Assembly (NCBI GenBank): GCA_023014335.1
Contig: JAECYW010000020.1
Coordinates: 744,001 to 808,000 of the forward strand
DNA from: Galerina marginata
Lineage: Eukaryota; Basidiomycota; Agaricomycetes; Agaricales; Galerinaceae
Direction of reading: 5' to 3'
Length of the DNA stretch: 64,000 nucleotides
The notes under the pieces were generated by a model. The model ran no database searches. It saw only the letters and a list, made by a program, of their open reading frames with translations, and was not told the DNA's origin. A program made the translations under genes and the position numbers. Each line of letters starts with the position of its first letter. The stretch's first letter is position 1. This document shows positions 22,103 through 33,465 of this stretch, piece by piece.

Positions 22103-22613
22103 CGGGTGCTCCACCAAGACCCTGTCCGAGCGAACTCCCAAAATTCGGTCTGAAATCCTCCAGCGCCTGGCTCTCAACTCCGCAAATCCGGATAAAGACT
22201 GTGTCGAGGATTTTTCTCTAAGCGTGCGGCGCTTGACATTTCGCGCTCCCGGGCGTACACGTGCTAGGACCTGCTCCACGAAACTTGAAGCGTTACCCAG
22301 GTATGTAGCGATCAAAAAATCTGGGATCTGGGAACTCCGGCAGTCTGGCAGTCTAGCGATGATGTCACGACTCGGCCAGTTCATCTCGTATCTTGAAAAT
22401 ATTTCAAATTTCTGTTTTGGCTGGCGACACAATTGGCCTAGCGATGAATTAATGGGTGACAACTCATACCTCGCCTTGGATATTAAGATGGAATTGCTTC
22501 AGGAGGCTGAAGTTGGTTGTTGTCAAACCTCGGAGCAGATAACGCAGCTCAGTGTGGTATCTGATGCGGTCCTGTGCATGTGGTCCTGTGTGAATTTCTA
22601 TGAGTCAGTATGA
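22103..22613 (+). CDS. Hypothetical F-box-like exon
   Basis: A frame without stops from about 22122 reads KIRSEILQRLALNSANPDKD, weakly like the F-box core (LPxEIxxEIL). It continues through VRRLTFRAPGRTRA and LGQFISYLENISNFCFGW to TGA at 22613. An upstream exon supplying the Leu-Pro part of the F-box is not found. F-box proteins link substrates to SCF ubiquitin ligases and are numerous and variable in mushrooms. This could be a remnant. Confidence 0.3.
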
Positions 22614-23960
22614 CAATTGCAAGGTCAGCAGGGTTCGCATTTTCAAGAAAAAAACGAAGCTGAATTGCGCTGTACATCGCATGCGCAGGATCCCATGCTA
22701 ACACCGCCTTAAGGTTGTATGTAACCCTCTCCCAGGTGATCCTGCCTGACCACATGGTTTAACGATAAGTCCTTTACAGCTTTCAGAGGAAACCAGTTAA
22801 TTAACAGGCTCCTAGAACCAGCACGCTCGTATCGCTCGGGGAGCTTCATACTACAGCGGGACACGTTATCTTATCTCATCAAAGAGTAAACAAAAGTAAA
22901 CTCATTGGAGATAAAATAAATTTTTTGACTTTTTGACCTCATTATTTCATGGAAAGCTTGCTATGCACCTAACTTTTGCAACTGGTAAGTCATTAGGTGA
23001 TAGAATACTGAGGCATGTCGCTGCAAATGCTCGTTCAGGAGAGGCATTGAAATTCCGCCTGTGCCGTGTTTGCTTGGTGTTTGCCGTTGATCCGCCTTGT
23101 CAAAGAAGGCTTACCTAACTGTGGGCAGACTTGGTGTTCTTCTTTTATTGATTTGGACCGCCGCTGCAGATTCAGAATATGAATGCCAGCCTTGCGGCAG
23201 CCGTAGCTTCTAGCTTCCTCAGTGAATCCTCACCGTCACAACCAATCTCCACCCGGGCCCCTGTAGTCGGCCCCTGCATCCCTAACGCTGCTACGGTGCC
23301 CACACCGCAGCTGCCTGCTGCAGCATCACTTTCTCCCATTCGTCGCTCGCCAGCAACCACACTCCTTCTCATTGGCCCAGTGAAATGACCACCTCGTAAG
23401 CAGTCTCACCTTATTCCCATTCCTGTCCTCAACGCTGTCTCTAGGCCATGGCTGTCTGAGCCTGTCTCGCAACATCTAGCTCCCCGCTGTTCAAATCCTT
23501 AGTCCTGCCTCGGCCTTCCCCTCTGCTGGGACAGCTGTCACGATTTGCTTGCGTCGTCAATGCCTCAATCGTTCTTGTTCCTTCCCGGTCTCTAGCGCTG
23601 CTGCGCCGCTCCCAATTGCCAACAACCTTCCTCCCAACATCCCCGTCGGCGTCAGCCTGCTTACTTCTCCATTGTCTTGCCTTTGACACCCGCCCTTGTC
23701 TCCTTGCTTGTTCATCCATCTGGCCCACACCCCACAACGCCCACGATCTTTTCCTCGCCACTGACCGGAGGCAACGTTTGGGTTCTGAATTTCCAACTTT
23801 CTCGTAGCACTGCAGACGGAACGGTCAAACTTATTCTCGCCCCCGCCCTCGTCACGTCGGACCAACGGGGCAGTCATCCAGGATACCTTGCGAGCACTCA
23901 GCGAGCGGAGGTTTTGCAGGAAAACCTTCTTATTTGGGCAAGCGTAGCGTTTTCCCCAAG
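22614..23960. other. No recognisable gene
   Basis: A C/T-rich stretch at 23180-23830 gives Pro/Ala/Ser-rich frames on the plus strand and Arg/Gly-rich frames on the minus strand, typical of composition bias. No domain is visible. Confidence 0.4.
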
Positions 23961-24120
23961 GGAAATACAAGTTCTTTCACGTAAAGTGGTTAGACGTACA
24001 TAAGTATCTGAATCATAGTGTGTCGGGGCCAGCTTAGTAGCTCAATTCGGGGAAATACAACGTAAAGTGGTTGGACGTAAGTATCATAGTGTGTCGGGGC
24101 TAGCTTAGTAGCTCAATTTG
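23961..24120. repeat. Tandem duplication, two units of about 70-90 bp
   Basis: GGAAATACAA...CGTAAAGTGGTTAGACGTA...GTGTGTCGGGGCCAGCTT at 23961-24050 recurs at 24051-24120 with small internal deletions and a few substitutions. It is noncoding. Confidence 0.8.
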
Positions 24121-24539
24121 GCTCGAGTAAATGTGCAGGTTGACCGCCATGTTTGATTAACATTATTTAAATGCTCTACTCCCTCAACGTCAAGGCTGGT
24201 TTAGTGAAGAAAATAGGTAGACAGTACGTAAATCAAAGGAATGTACAATAAACACATTACCGTCAGTGCCACACACGTCAGATGAATAGGACAAGGACAC
24301 CATTTCCGTGCTAACTGTGCTGTCGAATTCAACTGCAGATAAGAAGATCAAAATACAACAAGCAGAATGAGAGGGTCATACACACATCCTTCCAATTCCA
24401 CACCACTAAAGCTCCGTTGGACGATCCGGCTGATAAAATTCTTTGAGAATACACTGCCTACAAATATTTCAAATGAATTAATATGGGTTGACAGACAGAC
24501 ACTTGCTATCCTCACTGATATGCATCGGTATGGATCTAG
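24121..24539. other. Intergenic
   Basis: AT-rich sequence without a supported gene. It may hold the 3' end of the WD40 gene on the minus strand. Confidence 0.4.
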
Positions 24540-25832
24540 AAAAGAGAATATTGAGATTGTTCGATAAGGACAGAGGTAAAGGTATGACCATCTGGCGTCG
24601 AACTTTGGAGGCGATATGCTAGGGACATGCTGGGAATTTGGTATATGCATATCTCACCAAATCCACCAACCGCGATATGGTCGTCACCCACAAATGCTAT
24701 TCCGAGGGTGACATTAAGTTCCGCAGGTATAACCTGTGGTATCTTTCCCATATGATAGAGCCATGGCAGTGAGAAGATTTCTACACCATCGAGAAGATTA
24801 GTGAACGCAAGAGTGAGACCATTTTCGCTGATAGACGCTGAGCCGCTAGGAAAACAAAGCGGAGTTTCAGCAACCTGAACCAAGGTACAATCATTTGAAC
24901 TCACATGCGTCTGTTGAAGTCAACTGATCTCAACAGCTTCCAGGGCTTCATTTGATAAATGGCACTGATGTATGTCAGGTTATTAGTTGGCGGTGACAAC
25001 AGGTGTTGTGGGCGACATACATAATACTATTGGATTCAGCAGGGTTTGAATTAACCAGACATATTAAAAGCATTTTCTGCTTTGAGAAGAAATGGACAGT
25101 GTGAATGCGTTTTCCGGTGGTCATAGATCTTGACAACCGGGGAGTAGAACCCAAGTAATGGTGATTCCAGTCAGCCTGGGGATCGTGCATAACATTGGAT
25201 AGAGAGAAAGTGATGGACATCGCCCCAATCCCAGTGCGATGGGTTCTTATCTCCCATATCTGAATATCTTTGTTGCCAACAACAACGACAATGTTTCCAC
25301 TAGCCGCCAGGCTTTCAACAGGGCCTGAGATGGAAGAGCGACCAGCAAGCAAAAACGGCGAGTGGGGAAAACTCTGTAGAAGTGATTTCTTAAGTGTCTC
25401 GAATTCAAGAGAGAGAAAAAGCTAACATACAACATTGGATAGAGGAAGATATGTATAAATTATGTGAAACGCCGTCGCAATATACGAGGGCGATCCAGTA
25501 AAATATAGGCATCCTGAACCATCTGAAGTTCCAACCCAAAATGTTGTACGCCGCCAGCTCATATCCACCCATGACACAGCTGTGATGTCTGACCCAACGC
25601 GTATGCACTGATTTAGCTTCCCAGACAAGAGATCCCATATCTTTAATATCCCGGAGCTGCCTTGCAGAAGCAGTTCAGCTGGTGATGCGGTGATGTATGA
25701 GGCGGCTATAAATTTACCTCCAGTCAGCAGCCATTGTCCGTTGGGAGATAGCGAAACTGCGTGGATCACTTCTTGCAAACGAGGCTGCACCTTCTGATTT
25801 AAAGTAAACCAAAATTTTACTGTCTGTGACAT
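24540..25832 (-). CDS. WD40-repeat protein
   Basis: An ATG at 25832 opens MSQTVKFWFTLNQKVQP. The first exon has a WD repeat: HAVSLSPNGQWLLTGG followed by GILKIWDLLSGKLNQCI, then DITAVSWVDMSWRR and a GTSDGSGCLYF segment. A second exon (about 25352-25000) reads ESLAASGNIVVVVGNKDIQIW and TVHFFSKQKMLLIC. A third (24904-24540) reads PSGSASISENGLTLAFTN, GVEIFSLP, AFVGDDHIAVGGFGEICIY. The SxDGxxLxxxG...VxIW rhythm marks at least four blades, fewer than a full seven-blade propeller, so exons may be missing at either end. The family is a protein-interaction scaffold; similar solitary WD40 genes are common in mushrooms. Exon borders are approximate. Confidence 0.6.
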
Positions 25833-26392
25833 GACGGCAGGCACCACAGAAATGGGTGGACGATCAGCCGCACGGTTTCTATAAGTAGGCAAAGTAATTT
25901 TAAATCGGAGCCTGAATTTTATTACAGTCATCCACAGGCAAGTGTTGCACTGAAACTTAGAAATCAAAATAATAAATTTGAGCGTCACTCTTTCCCAATA
26001 AAAACAGCATGATAATTCTTTATAAATCGAACACTTCCTTCGTCAAAAATTCAGGTGATTTTATCCACTTCTCGCCACATTATTCCCAAAACATTGGTGT
26101 AACACTGGGTGAGCCGATTTGAGCAATTTTACGCTCGCCATTCCTCAGTCAAATCTTATCCATTACCTCTGAAATTTTACAAGGTCAGAGGGAATACATA
26201 CAGCTCACAGGAAAAATTTATTTCATCAAAAAATATGCATTTTTGGCTGAGTTATGAAAGTGTAACACTCAGTGGTGGTGTAACATTAGCCGGTGTCCCA
26301 CGAACCTGACACGGTCTGATCAAACATTTGACCGAAAATTTTGCAATAAAACTCGATGGTGCTTCAAAGATTGTTAATATGTAGTACATGTG
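25833..26392. other. Intergenic
   Basis: Upstream region of the WD40 gene. TGTAACACT occurs twice (about 26098 and 26259). No gene is seen. Confidence 0.4.
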
Positions 26393-26428
26393 AAGACACA
26401 TCCAAAGACACATCCAAAGACACATCCA
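26393..26428. repeat. 12 bp tandem repeat, three copies
   Basis: AAGACACATCCA is repeated three times without change. Confidence 0.9.
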
Positions 26429-26505
26429 TTCGCTTCATGAAAGGGCCATCCGCCGTGGTTTCCTAAATATATTTTTAGCTTGCCTTTCGAAACCCATAAA
26501 CTGCG

Positions 26506-26546
26506 ATAACCCATAGCTTAGGCGTCCACCGAAAGGTATGGGTTAT
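26506..26546. repeat. 10 bp inverted repeat
   Basis: ATAACCCATA at 26506-26515 is the complement of TATGGGTTAT at 26537-26546, with a 21 bp loop. It lies just outside the MITE and is not part of its termini. Confidence 0.6.
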
Positions 26547-26586
26547 GACAGGTCCGACTGTAATCGTAGCTTGCGGTACTTGGGAC

Positions 26587-27139
26587 AGGAGGGGGGCATA
26601 TGCCTATCTATGTCCGATCCAAAATCATCGAATTTGGCCGTTTCTGTCAGACACCCTTCGGCCTGGTTCAGTACGCATTCGGATCGGGTAGCTCAAAAAT
26701 TTCGCCAATTTGTACGCACTATGGATCGCACCTACTTTTCGTAAAAACTGTACGCATAATAGGATCGGACATCAAAACACGAGAACCTTTTTTTAAAAAT
26801 GGTTATTGCGAGCTTTTTTTTAGATTTAGGAAGAGCCAGCGAGGATTCTGGGTCCCATACATAAGTCTCGTGAGTTGTCCCTCTAAAAAAAATCTCGAGG
26901 TTCATATTGCTACACAGAGTTGTGAGATTGTAGGGCTTGTCCTTGTTGGAGTTCCAGAGATTCTGTACGCATAGCGATCGGACCTCAGCGGTTGATGGAA
27001 GATTATGTCTTGTCTTTGGATCGGAGCTCAACCCAAATTTTGCTGAAACTGTACGCACCAGGATCGTACATAAGGCCCCAAAACCATCGATTTCTGTACG
27101 CATCAGGATCGAACATAGATAGGCATATGCCCCCCTCCT
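26587..27139. mobile_element. Non-autonomous DNA transposon (MITE), hAT-like by target size
   Basis: The element is 553 bp. Its ends, starting AGGAGGGGGGCATATGCC, are inverted repeats of 34 bp (26587-26620 and 27106-27139) with one mismatch; the outer 27 bp are perfect. The same 8 bp, CTTGGGAC, flanks it at 26579-26586 and 27140-27147, which is a target-site duplication. Eight-bp duplications are typical of hAT elements, though the CAG-type tip common in hAT is not seen. Inside, the motif GTACGCA...GGATCG recurs six times. No transposase is encoded; open frames inside are incidental. Confidence 0.85.
26671..27116 (+). repeat. Six copies of a GTACGCAnnnnGGATCG motif inside the MITE
   Basis: Copies start at 26671, 26712, 26750, 26965, 27051 and 27096, all in the same orientation, with spacers of 2-5 bases between the half motifs and often followed by ACAT. 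The last merges into the right inverted repeat. Clustered subterminal motifs in hAT-type elements are usually transposase binding sites; that role is inferred. Confidence 0.75.
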
Positions 27140-27147
27140 CTTGGGAC

Positions 27148-27858
27148 GCGTGTTGAACTTTTTTTCCAAATGCGGCGAATTTGATGGATTTTGGTTGATT
27201 TTGAGTATTCGTAGGATAGCGTTGTCAGTTCTCATTTGCTTACAATAAAAATAGAACCATTAGATTTGCGTTGTAAATGCGCATCGGACAGTGTCAAATA
27301 TGTAATGAAAAAGTGATATTTGAGCGACCTATGTATTGGGTGAAGTAATTCGGCTGCCTTAATCGCAGCAGCGCCCACTCAGGAGCATCTAGGGCATGAG
27401 GTCAGAGGCAATTGGCTAGGAGCATCCTCACGTATCTAGGATCTTCTATAAACGGAACGAATATTGAACGGAAAGAATATTGAAAGCATGTTGCAAGGGA
27501 GAAAGCAAGTTTTAAGGGCTGAACTTGGGATCCGAGTTCTATGTACATTTTACATAGTAATAAGTTGTCGAGCCAGCCGGTTACATAACTAGCAATAATT
27601 CTGGCTGAATATCGAGTCCTCAAGGCTTCATTATTTGGTAAATTGGCAATGTCTGGCGATGTAATGTGGCCGCCGCCAACTCCTGCCATTGAGGAACGTG
27701 AGAACCTGTGACGCCGATTCTCAAAGTGAAGCCTGGTTGCTTTCAATTCTCTCTTTTGACATCATTGTTTCGATAAAAGCCTCAACGCTCACGCTCACTA
27801 GAGGTCAGGACGCTGAGAGCAGTCGGTGATTGGTCGGCAAAGAAGCCAATTTATTTAA
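27148..27858. other. Intergenic, upstream of JmjC-like gene 1
   Basis: A minus-strand frame (27402-27746) is open without motifs. The stretch just before 27859 presumably holds the promoter of gene 1, but I see no distinctive element. Confidence 0.4.
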
Positions 27859-30800
27859 GTGAGTCATTTTGTGAATTTCCGGTCTTCTTGTACCGACTTC
27901 TGCTTTGAAGTGGACGGTACCCAATTGCCCCGAGCTCGTTTGCACTTTCATGAGTCGCGGGAAAGCACTCAGACGCAGCGCAGAATGTTATCACCAGCGC
28001 TCAAAAGAATTCCTTGGACATCCGACTTCATGCAGGTCCTGGAAAGATTGGACCCAAATCAGAGGAATGGTGTATGTTGAACCTCTTCATCCTATCCGTT
28101 GCAGTTTGTCAATGGGTTTTTAGGAAATTATAACCAATATTCTCTCTTATGAACAAAGATATCTTCTCAATGGAGGCCTCTCTCAGAAGTCGAAGGAAAT
28201 GCAGGACCTGTTAGGTATTCAGTTCCAATCAGTCGGTTCCGGTTACAAGTTCATTTCCAAACCTACACCCACCTGGAATCTGTTGCAAGCATCGAAGGTA
28301 TGCAATCTGATATGCAGCTACAAGCTTGCCGAGATCGTTTCCATTGTCAACAATTCCGTTACATTTGGAAACGAGCAATTTGAAACAGCGCTACACCCCG
28401 GACCTTCTGAACCCCCACAGCGATTACCCTCGGAAGCGGTCGACTTGGTGAAAAAAATATCCTTCTGGCCCAAGTTACTCGAGGTGCTTAACGACCCTAG
28501 TTTCGTCTCCCAACCCCCCGACACTTTTGGCTCCAGTTTGACGTCTAAACCAGCATCCCTTCAACTACTCCACGCCCTGTCCGACGCCCAGAACCGCAAA
28601 AATTCCGCAAAAATTCAACATAACATTCTATTGGCCGCGGCCCACATTGCCTACATTAAGGAGCATCGGGTCAACCCCGATCAGGTTTCCGATGCTGTTT
28701 TACCGGACCTACCTGACTTAAGCTCTCCGTAAGCATTCTCTCTTATACCTTTCTGCTCGAACTCACTGTAGATAAAAGATCCTTCGCCGAACAACTTCAG
28801 GCAAACTTGGGCATCAACGCAGCAAACTATGTTTCCAAACTGTGCAAACCGACGGTCAAATTCAATCCCAACTCTGCGATTAGATTCGCCTTGCATGCGG
28901 CTCTCCTCGTTTCGCCTCTTTGCCTTCTGGTTCCTCAGAGTATCGAGAAAAAAACCTTCAACCGCATTGCATTGATGCAGTTATCTGTCGATCTCGGGGC
29001 CCACAAGCCTGATATCCTTCGCCACGCCGAGAATGCCATTTGGAGCTCAATATTTGATATAGTTGACCGCCCATGCGATTATATGGCCATCTTAAAAGAT
29101 CTTTCCGCCAAGTTCCCTCCGAGATACATCGAGGAATTGGGCAAACAACCGGGTGCGGTGACTGCATGGTTTGACATTGAATCTCGGCGCACGTTACCTT
29201 TGGGATTCAGTGGAGCTCAAGGCTTCCAGGAGCTCAATGGTCAACACACTGAGTCTCCTCGACCCGAAAATGTCTGCTCCACGACCATTTCACATTCTAC
29301 AACCCTCGAGTCTGATTCTCTCGTCGAGTCTCCTTTCTCAGATCCTCCGACTCCAACAATTACAAACCTGCGTCACCGAAAAATTGAAAGAGCTCAGATG
29401 TCGAACCAAAATGCTGTCACCCAGCCCAAGACTGCTGCTCCTGCAGGCAACACCCCGAGCCCGGTTGAGCAACTAGGCGCGACCATTTCATGCTTTCCAT
29501 CCCCCGAGCCTGATTTTCCCGTCGAGTCTCCTTCCTCAGATCCTCCGACTCCAACAACTTCAGACCTGAGTCACCGAGAACCTGAAAGAGCCCAAACGTG
29601 GAACGAAACTGTTGTCACCCAGCCCAAGACTGCTGGTCCTGCAGGCAACACCCCGAGCCCGGTTGAGCAACTAGGCGCGACCATTTCATGCTTTCCATCC
29701 CCCGAGCCTGATTTTCCCGTCGAGTCTCCTTCCTCAGATCCTCCGACTTCAACAACTTCAGACCTGAGTCACCGAGAACCTGAAAGAGCCCAAACGTCGA
29801 ACGAAACTGTTGTCACCCAGCCCAAGACTGCTACTCCTGCAGTAAACACCTCGAGCCCTGCTGCCCAGCCGGAGATGTCTGCAACCCCAACAGCTTCAGA
29901 CAACCATCTGCCAATGGATCAATCCCAAGACACTTCCTTTCGAATGATTGACTCAAGTTATGGTGCTTCCCAGCTTAGCCCAATACACTACCCCGACGTA
30001 GATGACTCATTCTGGCAGAAAATCATGAACCGCTCTCGCGAGGAAACTTACCGAGGTGGGAACGTGGATATAAACCATCATGGGACTGCTTCCCAAGTCG
30101 AGTCAATGAGCTCGTCCACGCAGCTAATACACCCTATCATCGACACCGTTAGCCCCATGGAACGCCTTGGCACAGTTATCCCCCCCCAGTCAATACCAGG
30201 CTTATCTGAGCAATCAGCAACTGCAGTGTCTACGGAAGGCAAGATAGATACACCTCTACCTAGTGACCCTTGCCCTAACTCAGCACACAAAAGCTCTTGT
30301 CCACTGACCCGGGACCCACACGACATGGTAGACGGGAGTCCTGTTGTCAGTGTAGACCTTGACGAGTCAGACGACATGCTTCAAGTTTCAATTGCCTTAT
30401 TGTCAAATATGGAAGCAAATGGCGAAACAGATGAAGGCGACGTACACAGGGACTTTATTCAACACGATATGTCAGAGGGTAGCAAGGCCAATATGGATCT
30501 GGGTCAAGGGAAAGATGAAGAAAATGGAGGGGAGGGTGAAGTAGATGCAGAGAACCCGGACAAGGTCAACCCAGCGGAAACTCTTCAAGCAGAGTCAGCA
30601 TCATGTCCACAATCTAAAGACGCTCATGCCCAGCAAAGTATTCATCAGATTGATTCGACTGACCAGGACACTTCACCTGGGAAGGGTAAAAAGGTGTCTC
30701 CCACTCCTATTGATTGTCTGCAGGACTTGAACCTCTTAGAAGACCGAGATACGGAGACACTCGTTGTGTGTAGTGTTCCTCAGCTTGTTTGTTTTAAATT

Positions 30801-32973
30801 TCGATAAATCTTGTTTCCAGGGGGTTTCACGAATGGTCACTCACGAGGAAGCCGCCGTCTACTTCGGTGATCCAATGACTATCTACGATGTGGAAGAGGG
30901 GCATACATTTACCCCGCGTTCTAATGTAGGTTCAATCCTTCCCAGCCTGGAAAATGTGGACATTATATCTCCATTTACACAGGTCAAAGGCAATCTCCAA
31001 CGACTCCGCGCCATCTACGAACTCGTACAGAAAAAGTACGTAACTATCGAAGGGCGACCTATGCCGCTACATGTAGCAGGAGATCCTCTCTCGATTTTGG
31101 AACGAATAACTGCCGGATACTTCGAAGGGCTACCAATTGTCGATGCTCAGGAAAAGCTCAGGAAGCGCAATATCATAATTACGGGCGTTGAGCACCAACC
31201 TCCGGAGTTTAATGAACATGGGTGGTTTGAAAGCATTGAAACGAGAATGAATGCATTAATACCCATACGAGGTCACATTCTCCTGCCGTCTTTTCTTTCA
31301 TCTATATTGAATGCACTCCTTTCCTTAGGCCAATCTCTAGAAATGAATCAGGTCAGCTGCATCGAGCAGCAAAGGGTTAGGACATTGGCCCAACTGCTTG
31401 ACGCAAGTCGTCGAAAGAATGGCCGAATTATGAACTCGTTCCCCTTTAAGAGTTTATCTTCAGTTGGTCCGGCACATTTCTCGTCTTGTCTTGAGGCTTG
31501 GCTTGGCACGAAAGGCCGACCTTTCTGCGAGAAACACTACCCTACAGATGGGAACTATTGGGAGGGATTCGCAAGAAAAGGAGATCAGCAATTGTTCCCC
31601 ATCAACGCTGACGGCCTGTGCACCAGACTTGAAGTTCCGTGCGGTGGCGTCTGGGCAGTATTTGACCGACCGCGCTTCGGAGACTGCAAGGACAATCAGA
31701 TCGAACACGACTTCTTTAAAGACAAAGAATCATTTTCTTCTGATTTCGCTGCTACCGATGCGCCTGGCACCTCTTCTCATTATGAGGCAGTGTACTTAAC
31801 CCCAGGGAATAGCTTGTGAGTCTTTACGCCAAGCTTATCACGGTGCATACCAATGGATTCGTAGATTGCTCGTGCCCGGCACTCGTACTATGATATATGC
31901 CATTGAACAGTCATTTTGTCAACGGTCGTATTTTTACACCACGAGCAAACTTACTGATACTCTCTCCGCAATTGTTCACCATCTAATCGCCGGCGGTGTC
32001 ATCAGAGATAACTCTTGTCAGCCCTCTCGCGCTCTTCTTCTGCGCATGATTCATTACTTCCACGAAGAGTTCATTGTTCTTGGACACGACATCAAAGGTA
32101 GATACCTGTATTCCTTAAACAATCTGACTGTCTAACGCCGCGCGTGATCAGATTCTGGGCACCTTCCCGACCTGAACTCAATGGTCGGACTCTTGGATTT
32201 TCTAACCCTCTGCAACATAGGAATTCTTTTTAATGTGCTCGACAGCCGGACATATGAACCACGTCAGCCATCCACGGTTGATCCTCTTCAAGCCCAAGAG
32301 TATGATTGGAATGCCATCCCCTTTCATGAACGTCAAAGGTTTGTATACGCGAGAGGTTTGTCCTTGGAGCTCCTTCACTGGCTGGCGTCAAAGTTCGCCG
32401 TAATGGACGTCAGGGACAACGCTGGCAAAATGCTCGACATTGAGACTGTGCATTTATCCCATATCATACAACAGGGACTTTATATTTTGCAGCACTTAGA
32501 GAGGAGGGTAGAAGAAGGGGTGAAGGACAGCCTTTGCCTACCCATGGCCGATAAAGTTATGCTCCGACGGCAGCTGGCGTGGGCCATGCATACGATTCCA
32601 TGGGTCCGAACCAGCTGGACTATGGCTGTGGAGAAGGGCGACAGTTCTGACAGCTTGAATTGGATCGAATGTGATTCTTTCAGGCCAATTCCACGCGATA
32701 TACAAGGAGATTTGCAGCTTTCATGGGGTAAATTATACATGTCTCTGTCTCCAAGGAACACGATTAATTGGATTGAATACAGCCACAAAGAAGGTCTACC
32801 AAATGGGTCTGACAGCAGGAGATAGGTTGCATCTTCAAGAAGATGGTGGGGTTTGCGGTGTGTTCTACCCAGAACGCACAGCTGTAAATCGACAACAGTA
32901 CTTTAAGAGGAAATCGGACCAGTTACCTTGGTCGCCAAGAAATTCCAAGCGTCGTCGTGTGTTGGACATCTGA
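27859..32973 (+). CDS. JmjC-like cupin protein, gene 1 (metal ligands lost)
   Basis: Exons join cleanly: 27859-28071, 28124-28728, 28779-30765, 30821 onward (probable intron about 31270-31330), break at about 31815-31864, then exons to TGA at 32971-32973. The N-terminal part is helical (WNLLQASKVCNLICSYKLAE; LHAALLVSPLCLLVPQ) and pairs with gene 2. A long disordered Ser/Pro/Asp-rich middle follows, with 66-residue tandem repeats. The C-terminal part aligns with gene 2 through RKRNIIITG, INADGLCTRLEVPCGGVWAV, LLVPGTRTMIYAI and HLIAGGVIRDN...RALLLRMIHYF. In JmjC cupins the first metal motif is HxD and a later His completes the site; here these read NAD and T, so iron binding is unlikely. The protein ends in a basic run SKRRR, a possible nuclear signal. 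No stop or frameshift is seen, so it may work as a non-enzymatic paralogue. Confidence 0.6.
29300..29860 (+). repeat. 198 bp (66-residue) in-frame tandem repeats in gene 1
   Basis: A unit beginning near GCAGGCAACACC repeats with a 198 bp period (29443 and 29641) and is nearly identical; a degenerate unit precedes it and a partial one follows. The protein unit contains NTPSPVEQLGATISCFPSPE and PSSDPPTPTTSDLSHREPER. The length is a multiple of three, so the reading frame is kept. Confidence 0.85.
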
Positions 32974-33397
32974 TTTGTATAACTTGACTCTCAACTTTTT
33001 TTCCGGTAGCGTGGATTATCATTATGATTTGAATGTGTATTGTTACTGTATCATCACAACCTTGTACAGTATTTGATCGTCTAGTGTAGAGCAAGGTCAT
33101 CTGTACATCAATGCTTTTCATAGTGGGGTTACTTTAAGATAGATTGTTTTCGGTAACTTACAAAATTTCCCTTACCAAGCCTTGGGAATAGAGAAATCGC
33201 TGGGATTTGGACATTTTCATAGATTTCCATGGAAGTCAGTAGGTGTATCAGTGGCACTCGGAAACTTCCAGTTCCACTGGTCCAGCGCCTCCGGCCTTCA
33301 CGCGCGCCCCCTGTCCATTGTCCGCAGATCACGTTTATGCCATTTATTTAGAAATGTGCCACTGAGCTATATAACCATCTAAATGTATATAAGTTCG
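32974..33397. other. Intergenic between gene 1 and copy B
   Basis: No gene is visible. The AT-rich start (TTGTATAACTTGACTC) probably includes the 3' end of gene 1. Confidence 0.4.
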
Positions 33398-33465
33398 AAT
33401 ATGAGAAGCTCGGCTACGTCGTCGTGGCTCCGTAGGCGGTTTCAACAGGTTGGTATGCAAGGTGG

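Noticed and set aside
23179..23970. Pro/Ala-rich and Arg/Gly-rich frames on opposite strands
   Set aside because: They are explained by C/T-rich composition. No splice sites or family resemblance support either strand.
26393..26428. Short regular repeats as a CRISPR-like array
   Set aside because: The 12 bp units are directly adjacent without spacers, and this is eukaryotic DNA. It is a simple tandem repeat.
26732..27235. 167-residue minus-strand frame across the MITE
   Set aside because: It runs through the inverted repeat and the target duplication, and its sequence reflects the repeated GTACGCA motif. It is not a gene.
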